The position numbers and the translations under genes are program-made. From Phycisphaerales bacterium (GTDB lineage Bacteria; Planctomycetota; Phycisphaerae; Phycisphaerales; SM1A02), in NCBI GenBank assembly GCA_029246705.1, contig JAQWMQ010000012.1, positions 32,376 to 96,375 of the forward strand: 64,000 bases of DNA. Direction: 5' to 3'. Position 1 is the stretch's first letter; each line of letters starts with the position of its first letter. Under the pieces are notes generated by a model, which was not told where the DNA came from, ran no database searches, and worked only from the letters and a program-made list of their open reading frames with translations. Shown piece after piece: positions 18,142 through 29,076 of this stretch.

Positions 18142-20286
18142 ATGGCAAACGCGAAGAGCGCGTGGGGAATTGAGGTCGGGTCGTTCGCCGTGAAGGCGGT
18201 GCGACTCGAGCGTCAAGGTTCCGAAGCGAAGGTCACTGACTTCGCAGTCATTCCCCACAACCGGGTCCTTTCGACACCTGATGTCGATCTGGATGAAGTT
18301 GTCAGGATCAGCCTTGGCCAGTTCGTTCATCAGAAGGCCGTCGACAAGATGCGGGTGGCGATTTCGATCCCCGGAAACGTCGCCTTCAGTGCCTTCACCC
18401 GCTTGCCACCGCACGAACCCAAGCAGACTCCGAACCTGGTCCGCTTCGAGGCCGAGCAGCAGATCCCGTTCCCGATCAATGAGGTCGAGTGGGACTACAA
18501 GACATTCTCCAGCGACGATTCCCCGGAGGTCGAAGTTGGCATATTTGCCTTGCAAAGAAGCGTTCTGGACGATCGCCTGAGCCTCTACGGAGAGCTTGGC
18601 ATCGAGCCGGACCTGGTGACCATCAGCCCGCTCGCGCTCTACAACGCAGTCGCCTACGACCTCGATCTCCAGGACAGCAGCAAGCCGTTGGTGATCCTCG
18701 ACATCGCCACGCGCCACAGCGACCTGGTCGTCGCCGAAGGCGGCCGTTGCTGGTTCCGTCGACTTCCCGTCGGTGGGCACAACTTCACGATGGCGATCGC
18801 CGAAGCGTTCAAGATCTCCTACTCCAAGGCTGAAAAGCTGAAGCAGGAAGGCGCCACCGGCAAGTACGCCAAGCAGGTCATGCAGGCGATGCGGCCCGTC
18901 TTCACCGAACTGTTGGAAAGCGTCCAGCGTTCGCTTGATTACTACCGCACCACGGCTGAACTGGACACGATCCTCGGCATCGGTTCGACCTTCCGGATCC
19001 CCGGGCTCAGGAAGTTCCTGGGAACCCAGCTCCAGAAGAAGGTCATCCGCCTGGATGAATTCCGCAAAATCCGTGTCGAGGGACCCGAGGCGGCAGAATT
19101 CGCCACCAGCACGGTCAATCTCTGGACGGCCTACGGGCTGGCACTTCAGGAGATAGGTGGCGCTGAAATCGACGTGAATCTCGCCCCGGTGGAAGTCCTC
19201 AGGCAGCAGGTCTGGGACGCCAAGCGGGGTTGGTTCGTGGCAGCAGCCTCGGTGGCCTTCATTGCTGGCGCGGCCATGTTCGGGCGCTATTTCGTTGATG
19301 CTGCAGGACTTAGGATTGACAAGGAAAAAGCCAGTCAGGAAGTTTCCGCCGTCGAGAGGACCCATCGCGGCTTCAAGACCCAGCTGGACACCATCGTGGC
19401 TTCGGCAACCGGTGGAAGTTTCGCGAGCTCGCTGCTCTCAACGGATGATTTTCGCCGGGTCTGGCCTGAGTTGACCGTCGACGTCACCAGCGCGGTGGCG
19501 ACCGGCAACGACCCCGCATTGCTCAGTGGTGGGCCTGATTCGATCCGTAAGATTCCTCCCGGCATGCGTAAGTTGACCGTCCTGGAGGACTTCGGTGGTA
19601 TGTATCGCCCCGAAGGCGCCGGCGCAAACGCCAAGCGTTACATCGATGTGAGCCTTCAGCTCGCCTATTCCAACAGTCAGTCGGACTACCTCAACACCAC
19701 GGTCTGCGACTGGCTCCGCGACAACGCGGAGCGCCCGGAAGCACCTTTCCGGATCATCGCCGACTCGATTTCCTACAACCCCTCGGACATCACCCCCGTG
19801 ACCGTGTCGGAGGACGGAACGACCAAGGCACAGTCTGGCGGCAGCAAGTCCTCCAGCTCCGGGAATGCCAAGGGGCCTGGTCGAGGTCGAGGTGAACGCA
19901 GTTCCACTTCAACCGGCGGGGCGGGCATGATCCAGGGCAGTGGCGGCAGTGGCTCCGACTTCGGTGGCAAGAAGGCCGGCCAGGGCAAGGAAATCGATCT
20001 CGGCCAGGCCGGCTCGGTCGTCGGTTCGGGGTCTTCCGGCGGGTCCTTCGGCAACAACACCGGTAACAATTCGAGCGACTACACCGACGATCCTCGGGAT
20101 GGTCGCAGCAGCGGCGGGAACCGCCGTGGTGAGGAAACCACCCTGGGCGCCCTCGATGAGATCGCCCCGATACCACCAGAACCACTTGTTTTCGAGGCTG
20201 GATCGACGTTCTATCGAGGCCAGGTCACTTTCACGATCGAGATCCTTGATCCTTCAGATGACGCTTCCACGGAAGGAGAGGGTTGA
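18142..20286 (+). CDS. PilM-PilN fusion, type IV pilus/T2SS-like inner-membrane platform
   Basis: The first 340 residues are PilM, an actin-like ATP-binding protein: GIEVGSFAVKAVRL, FEAEQQIPFP, VILDIATRHSDLVV, RRLPVGGHNFT and ILGIGSTFRIPGL. At about residue 345 the chain continues directly into INLLP-like VNLAPVEVLRQQ, then one transmembrane helix (FVAAASVAFIAGAAMFGRYF), as in PilN. A coiled region with a beta domain follows, then a roughly 120-residue Gly/Ser-rich low-complexity segment and a short C-terminal beta strand region. In most bacteria PilM and PilN are separate and bind through the PilN INLLP peptide; here they are covalently joined. It is the first gene of the operon. Confidence 0.85.
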   Translation: MANAKSAWGIEVGSFAVKAVRLERQGSEAKVTDFAVIPHNRVLSTPDVDLDEVVRISLGQFVHQKAVDKMRVAISIPGNVAFSAFTRLPPHEPKQTPNLVRFEAEQQIPFPINEVEWDYKTFSSDDSPEVEVGIFALQRSVLDDRLSLYGELGIEPDLVTISPLALYNAVAYDLDLQDSSKPLVILDIATRHSDLVVAEGGRCWFRRLPVGGHNFTMAIAEAFKISYSKAEKLKQEGATGKYAKQVMQAMRPVFTELLESVQRSLDYYRTTAELDTILGIGSTFRIPGLRKFLGTQLQKKVIRLDEFRKIRVEGPEAAEFATSTVNLWTAYGLALQEIGGAEIDVNLAPVEVLRQQVWDAKRGWFVAAASVAFIAGAAMFGRYFVDAAGLRIDKEKASQEVSAVERTHRGFKTQLDTIVASATGGSFASSLLSTDDFRRVWPELTVDVTSAVATGNDPALLSGGPDSIRKIPPGMRKLTVLEDFGGMYRPEGAGANAKRYIDVSLQLAYSNSQSDYLNTTVCDWLRDNAERPEAPFRIIADSISYNPSDITPVTVSEDGTTKAQSGGSKSSSSGNAKGPGRGRGERSSTSTGGAGMIQGSGGSGSDFGGKKAGQGKEIDLGQAGSVVGSGSSGGSFGNNTGNNSSDYTDDPRDGRSSGGNRRGEETTLGALDEIAPIPPEPLVFEAGSTFYRGQVTFTIEILDPSDDASTEGEG

Positions 20287-20289
20287 CCC

Positions 20290-21792
20290 ATGGAGAAGAT
20301 CAAGCCCGTACTCGACTGGATCAAGGCCCACATGCTCATCACTGCGATGAGCGCACTGATCATCGCGTTCCTCGCCTGCGGCTGGTACTACTCGGGCATT
20401 CTCAACACCGAGCTGAGCTCCGAGGTCCAGGCGCGCAAGAAGGAATTCAGCAAGATTGATTCGGCGGCCAAGACTTCGGTGACCCTGCCCCTGACCAATG
20501 GCAGCTTCACCGGCAACGGCACCCTGAACAAGAGCTTGCTGGACAGTCTCCAGGTGCTCAGCGAGCAGATGAGCGCTGATGTCGCCAAGGCCCGTGTCGC
20601 GGCGCTCGAGCACAATGGTGATCCCTCCGCCGGAACCTTCCCCGGTCCCGAATACCAGGATCGCCTGAAGAACGAGGGCCCGGCTTTCTCGCAGAATGCC
20701 TCGGCAGCGGACCAGTCCAGTTGGCGTACGCATGAAGCCCAGCGACGTGCTTCTGGAACCAAGCGGATCCTCGTTTCCGAGAAGATCTTCCCCAGCCCGC
20801 CACGGGACCGAAGCGAAAACCTGCCGATCGAGGTGCACAAGGCCCTGGTCGCCAGTTACGACTCGATGCTCGAGGACGCAGGCGCAGGCAAGCCGCCGTC
20901 GGTCGCCGACGTCGAGGCCGACCTCACCCGGGTCCAGAGCAACTTCATCCAGCGTGATCTCAACAAGGGGACGTCTGCGGACCTCGACCCCGATGAGCAG
21001 GAGCGCCTTCGTCAGAAGCTGGGTGAGGAGCGTTTGAAGTTCTACAACGAATCCGCCGAGACGATCAGCTTCTACGCAGATGCCCGTGCCTTCGAGCTCC
21101 CGGAAGATCCCTTCGTGACCAAGTCCCAGCACGGCCTCAGCGAGCTGTACGACTGGCATTGGAACTGGTGGATCGCCGAGGACGTCATTGCAGCGATCAT
21201 GAAGACCAATGCTTCCTCCAGCGGGCAGAAGACCCCGGTGGCAGCAGCTCCCGTGAAACGACTGGTCTCACTGATCTCCTACGATTCTGCCGCGGTTGCG
21301 GAGAAGCCCAGTGGGGGAGGCAGCGGGGCCAACAGCGGCGGACGGCAACGTGGAAGCTCGGGAGGCTCGGGCCGTGGAAGCAACTCAGCCGGCAGTACGC
21401 CGCAGGGCGGTAGCCAGCTGCCCGAACCGGTGATCTCCATGGACGTGGCCACGACCCCGGACTTCAGCGCCTCGCTGACCGGCCGCAAGAGCAATGACCT
21501 CTACGACGTTCGCACCGTCGAACTTCGGGTGGTCGTCGAGACCACCAAGCTCACTGAACTGGTCAATGCGCTTGCCCAGCAGAACTTCATCACCATCACC
21601 AACATCGCACTCCAGCCGATCAGTGCCTTCGAAGCCGCTGAATACGGCTTCGTGTACGGCGCCCAGCCGGTTTCGACGGTTGACATGACCCTGGAGACCA
21701 TCTGGTTCCGCAAGTGGACCGCCGCCTGGATGCCCGAATCGGTCCGCAGTGCACTGGGTGTCAAGTCGGCACCGGCAGGATCGAAGGGGTGA
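20290..21792 (+). CDS. PilO-like inner-membrane protein
   Basis: At 500 residues it has one N-terminal transmembrane helix (MLITAMSALIIAFLACGWYYSGIL), a long coiled-coil periplasmic region rich in Glu, Lys and Gln, a Gly/Ser-rich linker (GGGSGANSGGRQRGSSGGSG), and a C-terminal alpha-beta domain (VRTVELRVVVETTKLTELVNAL). This is the PilO/GspM layout, with position after PilM-PilN supporting the call. It is about twice the length of classical PilO. AAGGAG precedes the start, and only three bases separate it from the upstream stop. Assignment rests on architecture and order, not on strong motifs. Confidence 0.7.
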   Translation: MEKIKPVLDWIKAHMLITAMSALIIAFLACGWYYSGILNTELSSEVQARKKEFSKIDSAAKTSVTLPLTNGSFTGNGTLNKSLLDSLQVLSEQMSADVAKARVAALEHNGDPSAGTFPGPEYQDRLKNEGPAFSQNASAADQSSWRTHEAQRRASGTKRILVSEKIFPSPPRDRSENLPIEVHKALVASYDSMLEDAGAGKPPSVADVEADLTRVQSNFIQRDLNKGTSADLDPDEQERLRQKLGEERLKFYNESAETISFYADARAFELPEDPFVTKSQHGLSELYDWHWNWWIAEDVIAAIMKTNASSSGQKTPVAAAPVKRLVSLISYDSAAVAEKPSGGGSGANSGGRQRGSSGGSGRGSNSAGSTPQGGSQLPEPVISMDVATTPDFSASLTGRKSNDLYDVRTVELRVVVETTKLTELVNALAQQNFITITNIALQPISAFEAAEYGFVYGAQPVSTVDMTLETIWFRKWTAAWMPESVRSALGVKSAPAGSKG

Positions 21793-21796
21793 TCTG

Positions 21797-21898
21797 ATGG
21801 ATCAAGCCCTGAATGACTTGAACGACGCGAAGCGACCCGACTGCGTGGCGCCCCAGGGCCACGTCATTCCCCTCAAGATTGGAGCGAAGTGCTCATGA
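21797..21898 (+). CDS. Candidate 33-residue coupled ORF between pilO-like and pilP-like genes
   Basis: A short frame, MDQALNDLNDAKRPD followed by CVAPQGHVIPLKIGAKCS, starts 4 bases after the PilO-like stop. Its leader AAGGGGTGA makes a good ribosome site. Its stop overlaps the ATG of the next gene (ATGA), so it is coupled on both sides. It may be a tiny operon protein or only a coupling leader. Nothing beyond layout shows that it is expressed. Confidence 0.4.
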   Translation: MDQALNDLNDAKRPDCVAPQGHVIPLKIGAKCS

Positions 21899-23886
21899 GA
21901 CTCAAGGCCATTCCCCTCTGGGAGCAGTACATCGAAAAACTGGTCGTGGTCGTGCTGCTCATCGCACTGCTCCTGATCATCGTCTGGGAAGTCCTCAGCG
22001 TTCCCAACGTCACCGAGGTCCGGGTCGATGGCAGCTCCGAGACGCTCTCGCCGAGCGAGCTCAACCAGGCAATGATCGAATACGCCCAGAAGGTGCGTCT
22101 CGATCAGGCCGACAGCGCTCCGCCCATGGCGGTTCCGCCTTCGCCGTCCGAGGTCCAGATGATTTCCCCCGAGCTCGCCATGATCATTGAAGGTGAGACC
22201 GTGCCTGGCCGCGTCCTTGCTGCCACCACGCCGAATGTGGCCTTCGCCATGATGTCCAGCGGCAAGCGTGACGGGGCGATCTTCTTCGAACCGACACTGC
22301 CAGCACTCGTCATGTCGCAGGAGGTCCAGCTCTTCCACGATGAACTGACCAGCGCGGCCCTCGAGGCGCACGGTGACGCACCCGGTCTCGAGTCCACCGA
22401 CATCAGCTGGACGATCCCGGTGGCTCGCATCGAGATGGCATCGATTCGTGATGAATTCGACGCCGCTGACGCGACCCGGGACGCCATTCCATCGTATTGG
22501 CGGGATGGCACCTATGCGATCGTCGACGTTCTTTTCGAGCGTTCCGAACAGGCCTCGGACGGCACCTGGTCGTCCCCCGAGGAGATCGCTCCACTTGCCA
22601 ATGCGCGAAGCTTTCGTGATCAGGTCTCTTCCTTCCCGGGCGAGCTGTCGAGCATGAGCCTCGACCAGCAGGGGCAAGCCAAGCTTGCTCTTCGCGAGGA
22701 GCTTCTCGATTCCCTTGCGATCCCGCAGCTCCAGACCGACATCGTTCATCCGCTCTTCTACGAGACCCAGTACGCGGCGGCCTTTGATTTCCTCCGAGAT
22801 CCCAACGGCCTCAACGGTGAATCCCTGGAGGGTGAGCTCGAGGTTCTCAAGCTGGAAGACCAGTGCATCAAGCAGAGATCCAGGGTGGCCAACGCCCTCG
22901 CCGAACTCGCGAAGATCGGCGGACCGCTCGATCCTCCCAAGGACACCCCTGACCGGGGTTCCGGCAGCGACAGCGGCCGTGGCGGCCGTGGTGACAGCGG
23001 CCGCGGCAGCGGCAGTGGTGGGGTTTCGGGTGGTGGCGGCAGCGTCTCCGGAGGCGGTGGCGGTGGTCGAACCACTGGCAGCGATTCCGAGGGGGGCAAA
23101 TCCAACAGCAACAACAATGAGAAGCTGCGGATCAGGAAGACTGCACAGCTTCGAAGCTATGAGCAACAGCTCCAAAAGCTCCTCGATCGCCTCAAGGAGC
23201 TTGCCCCCGACAGTGACCTCTTCGGTGGCACTGAGGGCACCACCGACCTGACCATGGTCAATGTGAATACCGACGAGACCATCATGACCTGGGCGCATGA
23301 TCCCCAGATCGAACTTGGCAGCACCTATCGCTACCGCTGTACCGCGCAGTTCTACAACCCGTTCTTCACGCGCGAATTCCAGTTGGAGCCTGTTCAGGTG
23401 GATCTGGCGACCGAGCCGGTGCTGCTCACGGTGACCAGTGGCTGGAGTGACGCCATCACGATCACCTCTGGAATCAGCATCTTCGTGACCGATGCCAAAC
23501 CTGCCAGCAACGGGCAGCTTGCCCAGGCAAAGATCCAGGTCTTCATGATGGAGTCTGGAGAACCCTGGTCCGAGACCTACACCCTGACGCCGGGCGACAT
23601 CCTCGGGCGCGAGGAGCGCGAGAGCAGCAAGTCCGACAAAGTCCTTGATTTCTCGACTGATTGGTACCTCGTCGACGTCATCTCCGTTGGAGATGGAGCG
23701 AACGCCAGCACCAAGGTCGTCCTGCAGCAGATGGGCAATCCGACCGAACTGGTCTTCCACGATCCTGCGGTTGACTCGGAAAGCGCGGAGCGTGACTACC
23801 TCCTCATGCAGGAGCGTCGTGCCCGGAACACTTCGAAGACCGCGCAAACCGGCAATGGAAGTGGGTCTGGCGCCGGAGGCAGCTGA
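21895..23886 (+). CDS. PilP-position inner-membrane protein of the pilus-like operon
   Basis: I use the ATG at 21895, ten bases after GGAG and overlapping the preceding 33-residue ORF; a GTG at 21889 is also in frame. The protein (about 663 residues) starts with a membrane helix (KLVVVVLLIALLLIIVWEVL). A long extracytoplasmic domain follows, then a Gly/Ser/Arg-rich linker (about bases 22950-23100), a Gln/Leu coiled coil, and a C-terminal beta-rich domain (SDAITITSGISIFVTDAKPAS). The operon position fits PilP, but the length is several times larger and the likeness is weak. No secretin (PilQ) follows; the operon ends at the terminator. Confidence 0.65.
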   Translation: MRLKAIPLWEQYIEKLVVVVLLIALLLIIVWEVLSVPNVTEVRVDGSSETLSPSELNQAMIEYAQKVRLDQADSAPPMAVPPSPSEVQMISPELAMIIEGETVPGRVLAATTPNVAFAMMSSGKRDGAIFFEPTLPALVMSQEVQLFHDELTSAALEAHGDAPGLESTDISWTIPVARIEMASIRDEFDAADATRDAIPSYWRDGTYAIVDVLFERSEQASDGTWSSPEEIAPLANARSFRDQVSSFPGELSSMSLDQQGQAKLALREELLDSLAIPQLQTDIVHPLFYETQYAAAFDFLRDPNGLNGESLEGELEVLKLEDQCIKQRSRVANALAELAKIGGPLDPPKDTPDRGSGSDSGRGGRGDSGRGSGSGGVSGGGGSVSGGGGGGRTTGSDSEGGKSNSNNNEKLRIRKTAQLRSYEQQLQKLLDRLKELAPDSDLFGGTEGTTDLTMVNVNTDETIMTWAHDPQIELGSTYRYRCTAQFYNPFFTREFQLEPVQVDLATEPVLLTVTSGWSDAITITSGISIFVTDAKPASNGQLAQAKIQVFMMESGEPWSETYTLTPGDILGREERESSKSDKVLDFSTDWYLVDVISVGDGANASTKVVLQQMGNPTELVFHDPAVDSESAERDYLLMQERRARNTSKTAQTGNGSGSGAGGS

Positions 23887-23917
23887 ACCCAAGCCTCCAA
23901 GGCTCGCTTGAACAACG

Positions 23918-23961
23918 ATCGCCCGGGTTTCGGACTGACCGAAACCCGGGCGATTTTTTTT
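23918..23961 (+). terminator. Rho-independent terminator of the pilus-like operon
   Basis: A perfect 16-base-pair stem (ATCGCCCGGGTTTCGG and its complement) closes a five-base loop (ACTGA), followed by eight T residues. It lies 32 bases after the last gene of the operon and seals it from the rRNA leader. Confidence 0.95.
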
Positions 23962-24120
23962 GCCTCGGTCACTCATGACCGGCGCGTCATGGGAAGTGGG
24001 GGGGGCATCCTCGAGCCGTCATTGAACTTGCTGCATTCTGGCTTGTCGTACTGCGCTGAGGAGCCACGGCGTCGATTGAGGGTGTTGCGACTGCACGAGA
24101 CCCATCAAGGTCCTCAGCGA

Positions 24121-24151
24121 GCGCTCAGGAGGCGCTCAGGAGACGCTCAGG
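24121..24151 (+). repeat. 11-bp tandem repeat, 2.8 copies
   Basis: GCGCTCAGGAG occurs twice back to back, followed by a 9-base third copy (ACGCTCAGG). It sits about 130 bases upstream of the rRNA promoter -35. The 11-base period matches about one helical turn, so a protein binding site is possible but unproven. Confidence 0.8.
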
Positions 24152-24279
24152 CTGCATGTAGATGGATTGATGCCTTGAGAGCTGGCTCAGGGGTGCGTCT
24201 TCACCAAGAATGGCTCGCCAGGACGGGCTTGCCCAGGCACAGAATTTTCGATTCAGTTGGAACGAGGGCTCCAGTTGAG

Positions 24280-24307
24280 TTGACAGCAGCAAGGGAACAG
24301 CTATCCT
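24280..24307 (+). promoter_or_regulatory. rRNA promoter (-35 TTGACA, -10 TATCCT)
   Basis: A perfect TTGACA -35, a 16-base spacer and TATCCT as -10, giving a predicted start near 24314. This is the best sigma-70-type promoter in the window and lies about 315 bases before the mature 23S 5' end. Confidence 0.8.
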
Positions 24308-24362
24308 GCGCGATCTGCACACCGTTTGACGGCGTGTGGCTGTTCCGAAAGACGGGACAGGA

Positions 24363-24376
24363 TCTCTTTGACAATT
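24363..24376 (+). promoter_or_regulatory. boxA-like antitermination element
   Basis: TCTCTTTGACAATT resembles boxA (consensus about TGYTCTTTGANAA), the NusB/S10 loading site in rRNA leaders. It lies about 50 bases downstream of the predicted transcription start, the expected position. Confidence 0.6.
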
Positions 24377-24629
24377 CACGTAAAGCAATGTCGCGATCGA
24401 GTCCGGTCTCGATGAGGAACCTCCCTCCCAGGAGTTACTCGGAGAGTCGGACGAAATTTAGAAAGCAACAAGATATCATTGAGTATCAATGGCCTGAGCG
24501 AGCTGCCGGCAGCATTCAAATGCCGGTCGTCCGGGGAAGAGATCTTCTCCGGCGTGGTGCATCAAGTTGAAGTCGTCCAAGGTTCGTTTTCCACTGGAAA
24601 ACGTGTCCTGCCAACGGCGTCGGGTTGAT

Positions 24630-27406
<2,777 letters not shown>

Positions 27407-27512
27407 ATCAACCGGGCGCCCTTGGCGCTTGGAAGACATATCAAGCTCGCTGGCCAGGATCTCAAAGAATGATTCTTGAAGCTGCTAGAAGCACATTGCT
27501 GCGTGAACAACG

Positions 27513-27540
27513 CCGGCGTCGGGCGAGAGCCCGACGTCGG
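27513..27540 (+). other. Hairpin with GNRA tetraloop in the 23S-5S spacer
   Basis: A 12-base-pair stem (CCGGCGTCGGGC with its complement, one G-U pair) is capped by GAGA, a GNRA tetraloop. No T tract follows, so it is more likely an RNase III-type processing or folding element than a terminator. Confidence 0.65.
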
Positions 27541-27544
27541 ATTT

Positions 27545-27650
27545 GTCGGTGAATATAGGCAAGAGGCTACACCTGTTCCCATCCCGAACACAGAAGTTAA
27601 GCTCTTGCCGCCGATGATACTGCTAAGCGGGAAAGTAGGTTATCGCCGAC
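27545..27650 (+). rRNA. rrf: 5S ribosomal RNA
   Basis: Contains the conserved core CCCATCCCGAACACAGAAGTTAAG, and the ends GTCGGTG and CGCCGAC form the terminal helix. The length is about 106 bases, slightly short; ends may be off by one to three bases. Co-transcribed with the 23S gene. Confidence 0.93.
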
Positions 27651-27658
27651 TTTATGAT

Positions 27659-27694
27659 CAACCCTGGGTTAACGCCCGGGGTTGTTCTTTTTTT
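27659..27694 (+). terminator. Rho-independent terminator of the rRNA operon
   Basis: A 10-base-pair stem (CAACCCTGGG with CCCGGGGTTG, one G-U pair) with a short loop, followed by a T-rich run (TTCTTTTTTT). It lies just after the 5S gene. Confidence 0.92.
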
Positions 27695-27813
27695 GGCGCC
27701 ATGCCTGTTCAGGATCCCCTGAATCGCTGTTTGATCTCATCCTGGCCTGCTCAACGGGCGATCAGGTCATACGGTCGTTTTCCTCGCGAGCCCGACCCGA
27801 CCCTGTCAGATGC

Positions 27814-27841
27814 TTGATTCCTGCGATCGAGGTGATAATGT
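27814..27841 (+). promoter_or_regulatory. Promoter for the RRM protein gene
   Basis: TTGATT, a 16-base spacer and TAATGT form a plausible sigma-70-type promoter about 80 bases before the start of the RNA-binding protein gene. Confidence 0.55.
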
Positions 27842-27921
27842 GTACTGGTCAGGAACCCGGGTGATCCATGTTCCTGACTCATTCGTACGCACGAACACGA
27901 CCGGGGCGAGGACGCTGTTTC

Positions 27922-28398
27922 ATGGCCAAGGGCCTGTTTAAAATCTACGTCGGTAATCTTGACTACAAGGTCACTGAGTTCTCCGTGCGAAGACTGTTCG
28001 AGCCGTACGGTGAAATCGAAGACATTGCGATGGCCACTGACAAGGAGTCAGGGAAACCCCGTGGCTTTGCAATCGTGATGATGCGTGATCATGGCGAAGC
28101 CAAGACGGCCATCACTGGCGTCAAGGGACGCAAGCTGATGGGTCGAGACCTTGTCGTCAACGAGGCGATCAAGAAGAAGGGCAGCCAGAAGACCGAGGAT
28201 TCTCCTGGTGACGCAGCAGCCAGCAAACCTGGCGAAGGGCCCAGCGCCGCCCGTTCATCCACCAGCAGCCAGGACGGTCAGTATCGGTCGCGCTCCTCAG
28301 ATCAGTCGCGAAGTGGTCGCTCCACCGCCGGTTCCGGGCAAGGTGGCGGAAGCGGGCGCAACCCGCGTCGAGGAGGCCGCAACCCTCGCCGGGGATGA
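27922..28398 (+). CDS. RRM-type RNA-binding protein with Arg/Gly-rich tail
   Basis: A single RNA recognition motif fills the first 85 residues: RNP2 is IYVGNL and RNP1 is KPRGFAIV. This is the class found in cyanobacterial Rbp and in many planctomycetes. The C-terminal 75 residues are disordered, Ser/Gly/Arg-rich, and end in a repeated GRNPRRG motif. I start at the ATG at 27922, preceded by GAGGA about ten bases away; an upstream ATG at 27868 would add 18 unlikely residues. It probably binds mRNA, and cold-shock or post-transcriptional roles are known for relatives. It follows the rRNA operon directly. Confidence 0.9.
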   Translation: MAKGLFKIYVGNLDYKVTEFSVRRLFEPYGEIEDIAMATDKESGKPRGFAIVMMRDHGEAKTAITGVKGRKLMGRDLVVNEAIKKKGSQKTEDSPGDAAASKPGEGPSAARSSTSSQDGQYRSRSSDQSRSGRSTAGSGQGGGSGRNPRRGGRNPRRG

Positions 28399-28527
28399 AT
28401 CCCTCGCGATCCTGCAGCCCTCGCCTGCCTCGTATCCCTCGATCTTTCCACTCCACAAGTCCACCTCGATCCGAACCGGTGTGCTCTCGCAACCGTCTCG
28501 AGGCCTCGTGGTCGTAGAATCACCACC

Positions 28528-29076
28528 ATGCCTGATCCACAGGATGATCCATTCGACGTCTTTGGTATCGAACCGACCTTCGACCTGGACGTTGATGCGC
28601 TGAAGAGAAAACTGAGGCGTCGGATCGCGACTCTTCACCCCGACCGGGAATCTGATCCCATCGCCCGTGAAGAAGCGGTTCGGGTGGTGGCTCGACTGAA
28701 TGAAGCTCGTTCAGTCCTTGAAAACGATGAACGGCGTGCCAACCTCGCACTCACCAGGCTGGGTGGGCCCACTGCTTCGGATGACCCATCGCTTCCGCCT
28801 GCGTTCCTCATGGAGATCCTCGAGATTCGTGGGGACATGGAATCCGCGCTGGCCAGTGAAGATCCCGCTGAACGCGATCGCGTGCAAGGATGGGCTGAAT
28901 CGGAACGTTCTCGCCTGTGCGAGCTGGTTCGCTCCCTCTTCGAGGAACTCCAGCGTGGCGAGGACCGCTCGTCTGAGATCCGGCTTCAACTCAATGTATG
29001 GCGTTACATCGAGCGCATGATCGACCAGTTGAACCCCGAGGGCATCGATCCATTCGCAGGGCCTGGTGAATCCTGA
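28528..29076 (+). CDS. hscB: HscB-like J-domain co-chaperone
   Basis: The 182-residue protein has an N-terminal J domain with the HPD motif in TLHPDRESD (about residue 37) and a C-terminal helical domain with the HscB pattern FLMEILEIRGDMESA. HscB stimulates the ATPase of HscA/DnaK for iron-sulfur cluster transfer from IscU. Its length is close to E. coli HscB (171). No iscU, iscS or hscA is nearby; the following genes encode CorC-type membrane proteins. The stop overlaps the next ATG (TGATG). Confidence 0.8.
   Translation: MPDPQDDPFDVFGIEPTFDLDVDALKRKLRRRIATLHPDRESDPIAREEAVRVVARLNEARSVLENDERRANLALTRLGGPTASDDPSLPPAFLMEILEIRGDMESALASEDPAERDRVQGWAESERSRLCELVRSLFEELQRGEDRSSEIRLQLNVWRYIERMIDQLNPEGIDPFAGPGES

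Larger units (their letters stand above)
23962..24629 (+). other. rRNA operon upstream and leader region
   Basis: About 670 bases with no convincing protein gene. It contains an 11-bp tandem repeat, a strong promoter and a boxA-like antitermination element. No 16S gene is present between the promoter and the 23S gene. Confidence 0.7.

Noticed and set aside
18073..19365. 430-residue minus-strand frame opposite the pilM-like gene
   Set aside because: A shadow of GC-rich codon use: the plus-strand frame has PilM motifs, and this frame's residue mix is atypical.
22950..23100. Gly/Ser-coding repeats as a CRISPR array or other DNA repeat
   Set aside because: The repetition follows codons of a Gly/Ser/Arg-rich linker; no regular repeat-spacer units exist.
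21802..23976. 724-residue minus-strand frame opposite the PilP-position gene
   Set aside because: Long frames opposite GC-rich genes are common here; the plus-strand gene has a membrane helix, a coupled start and a terminator.
27513..27540. Terminator between 23S and 5S
   Set aside because: The stem is strong but no T tract follows, and the 5S would be cut off from its promoter.
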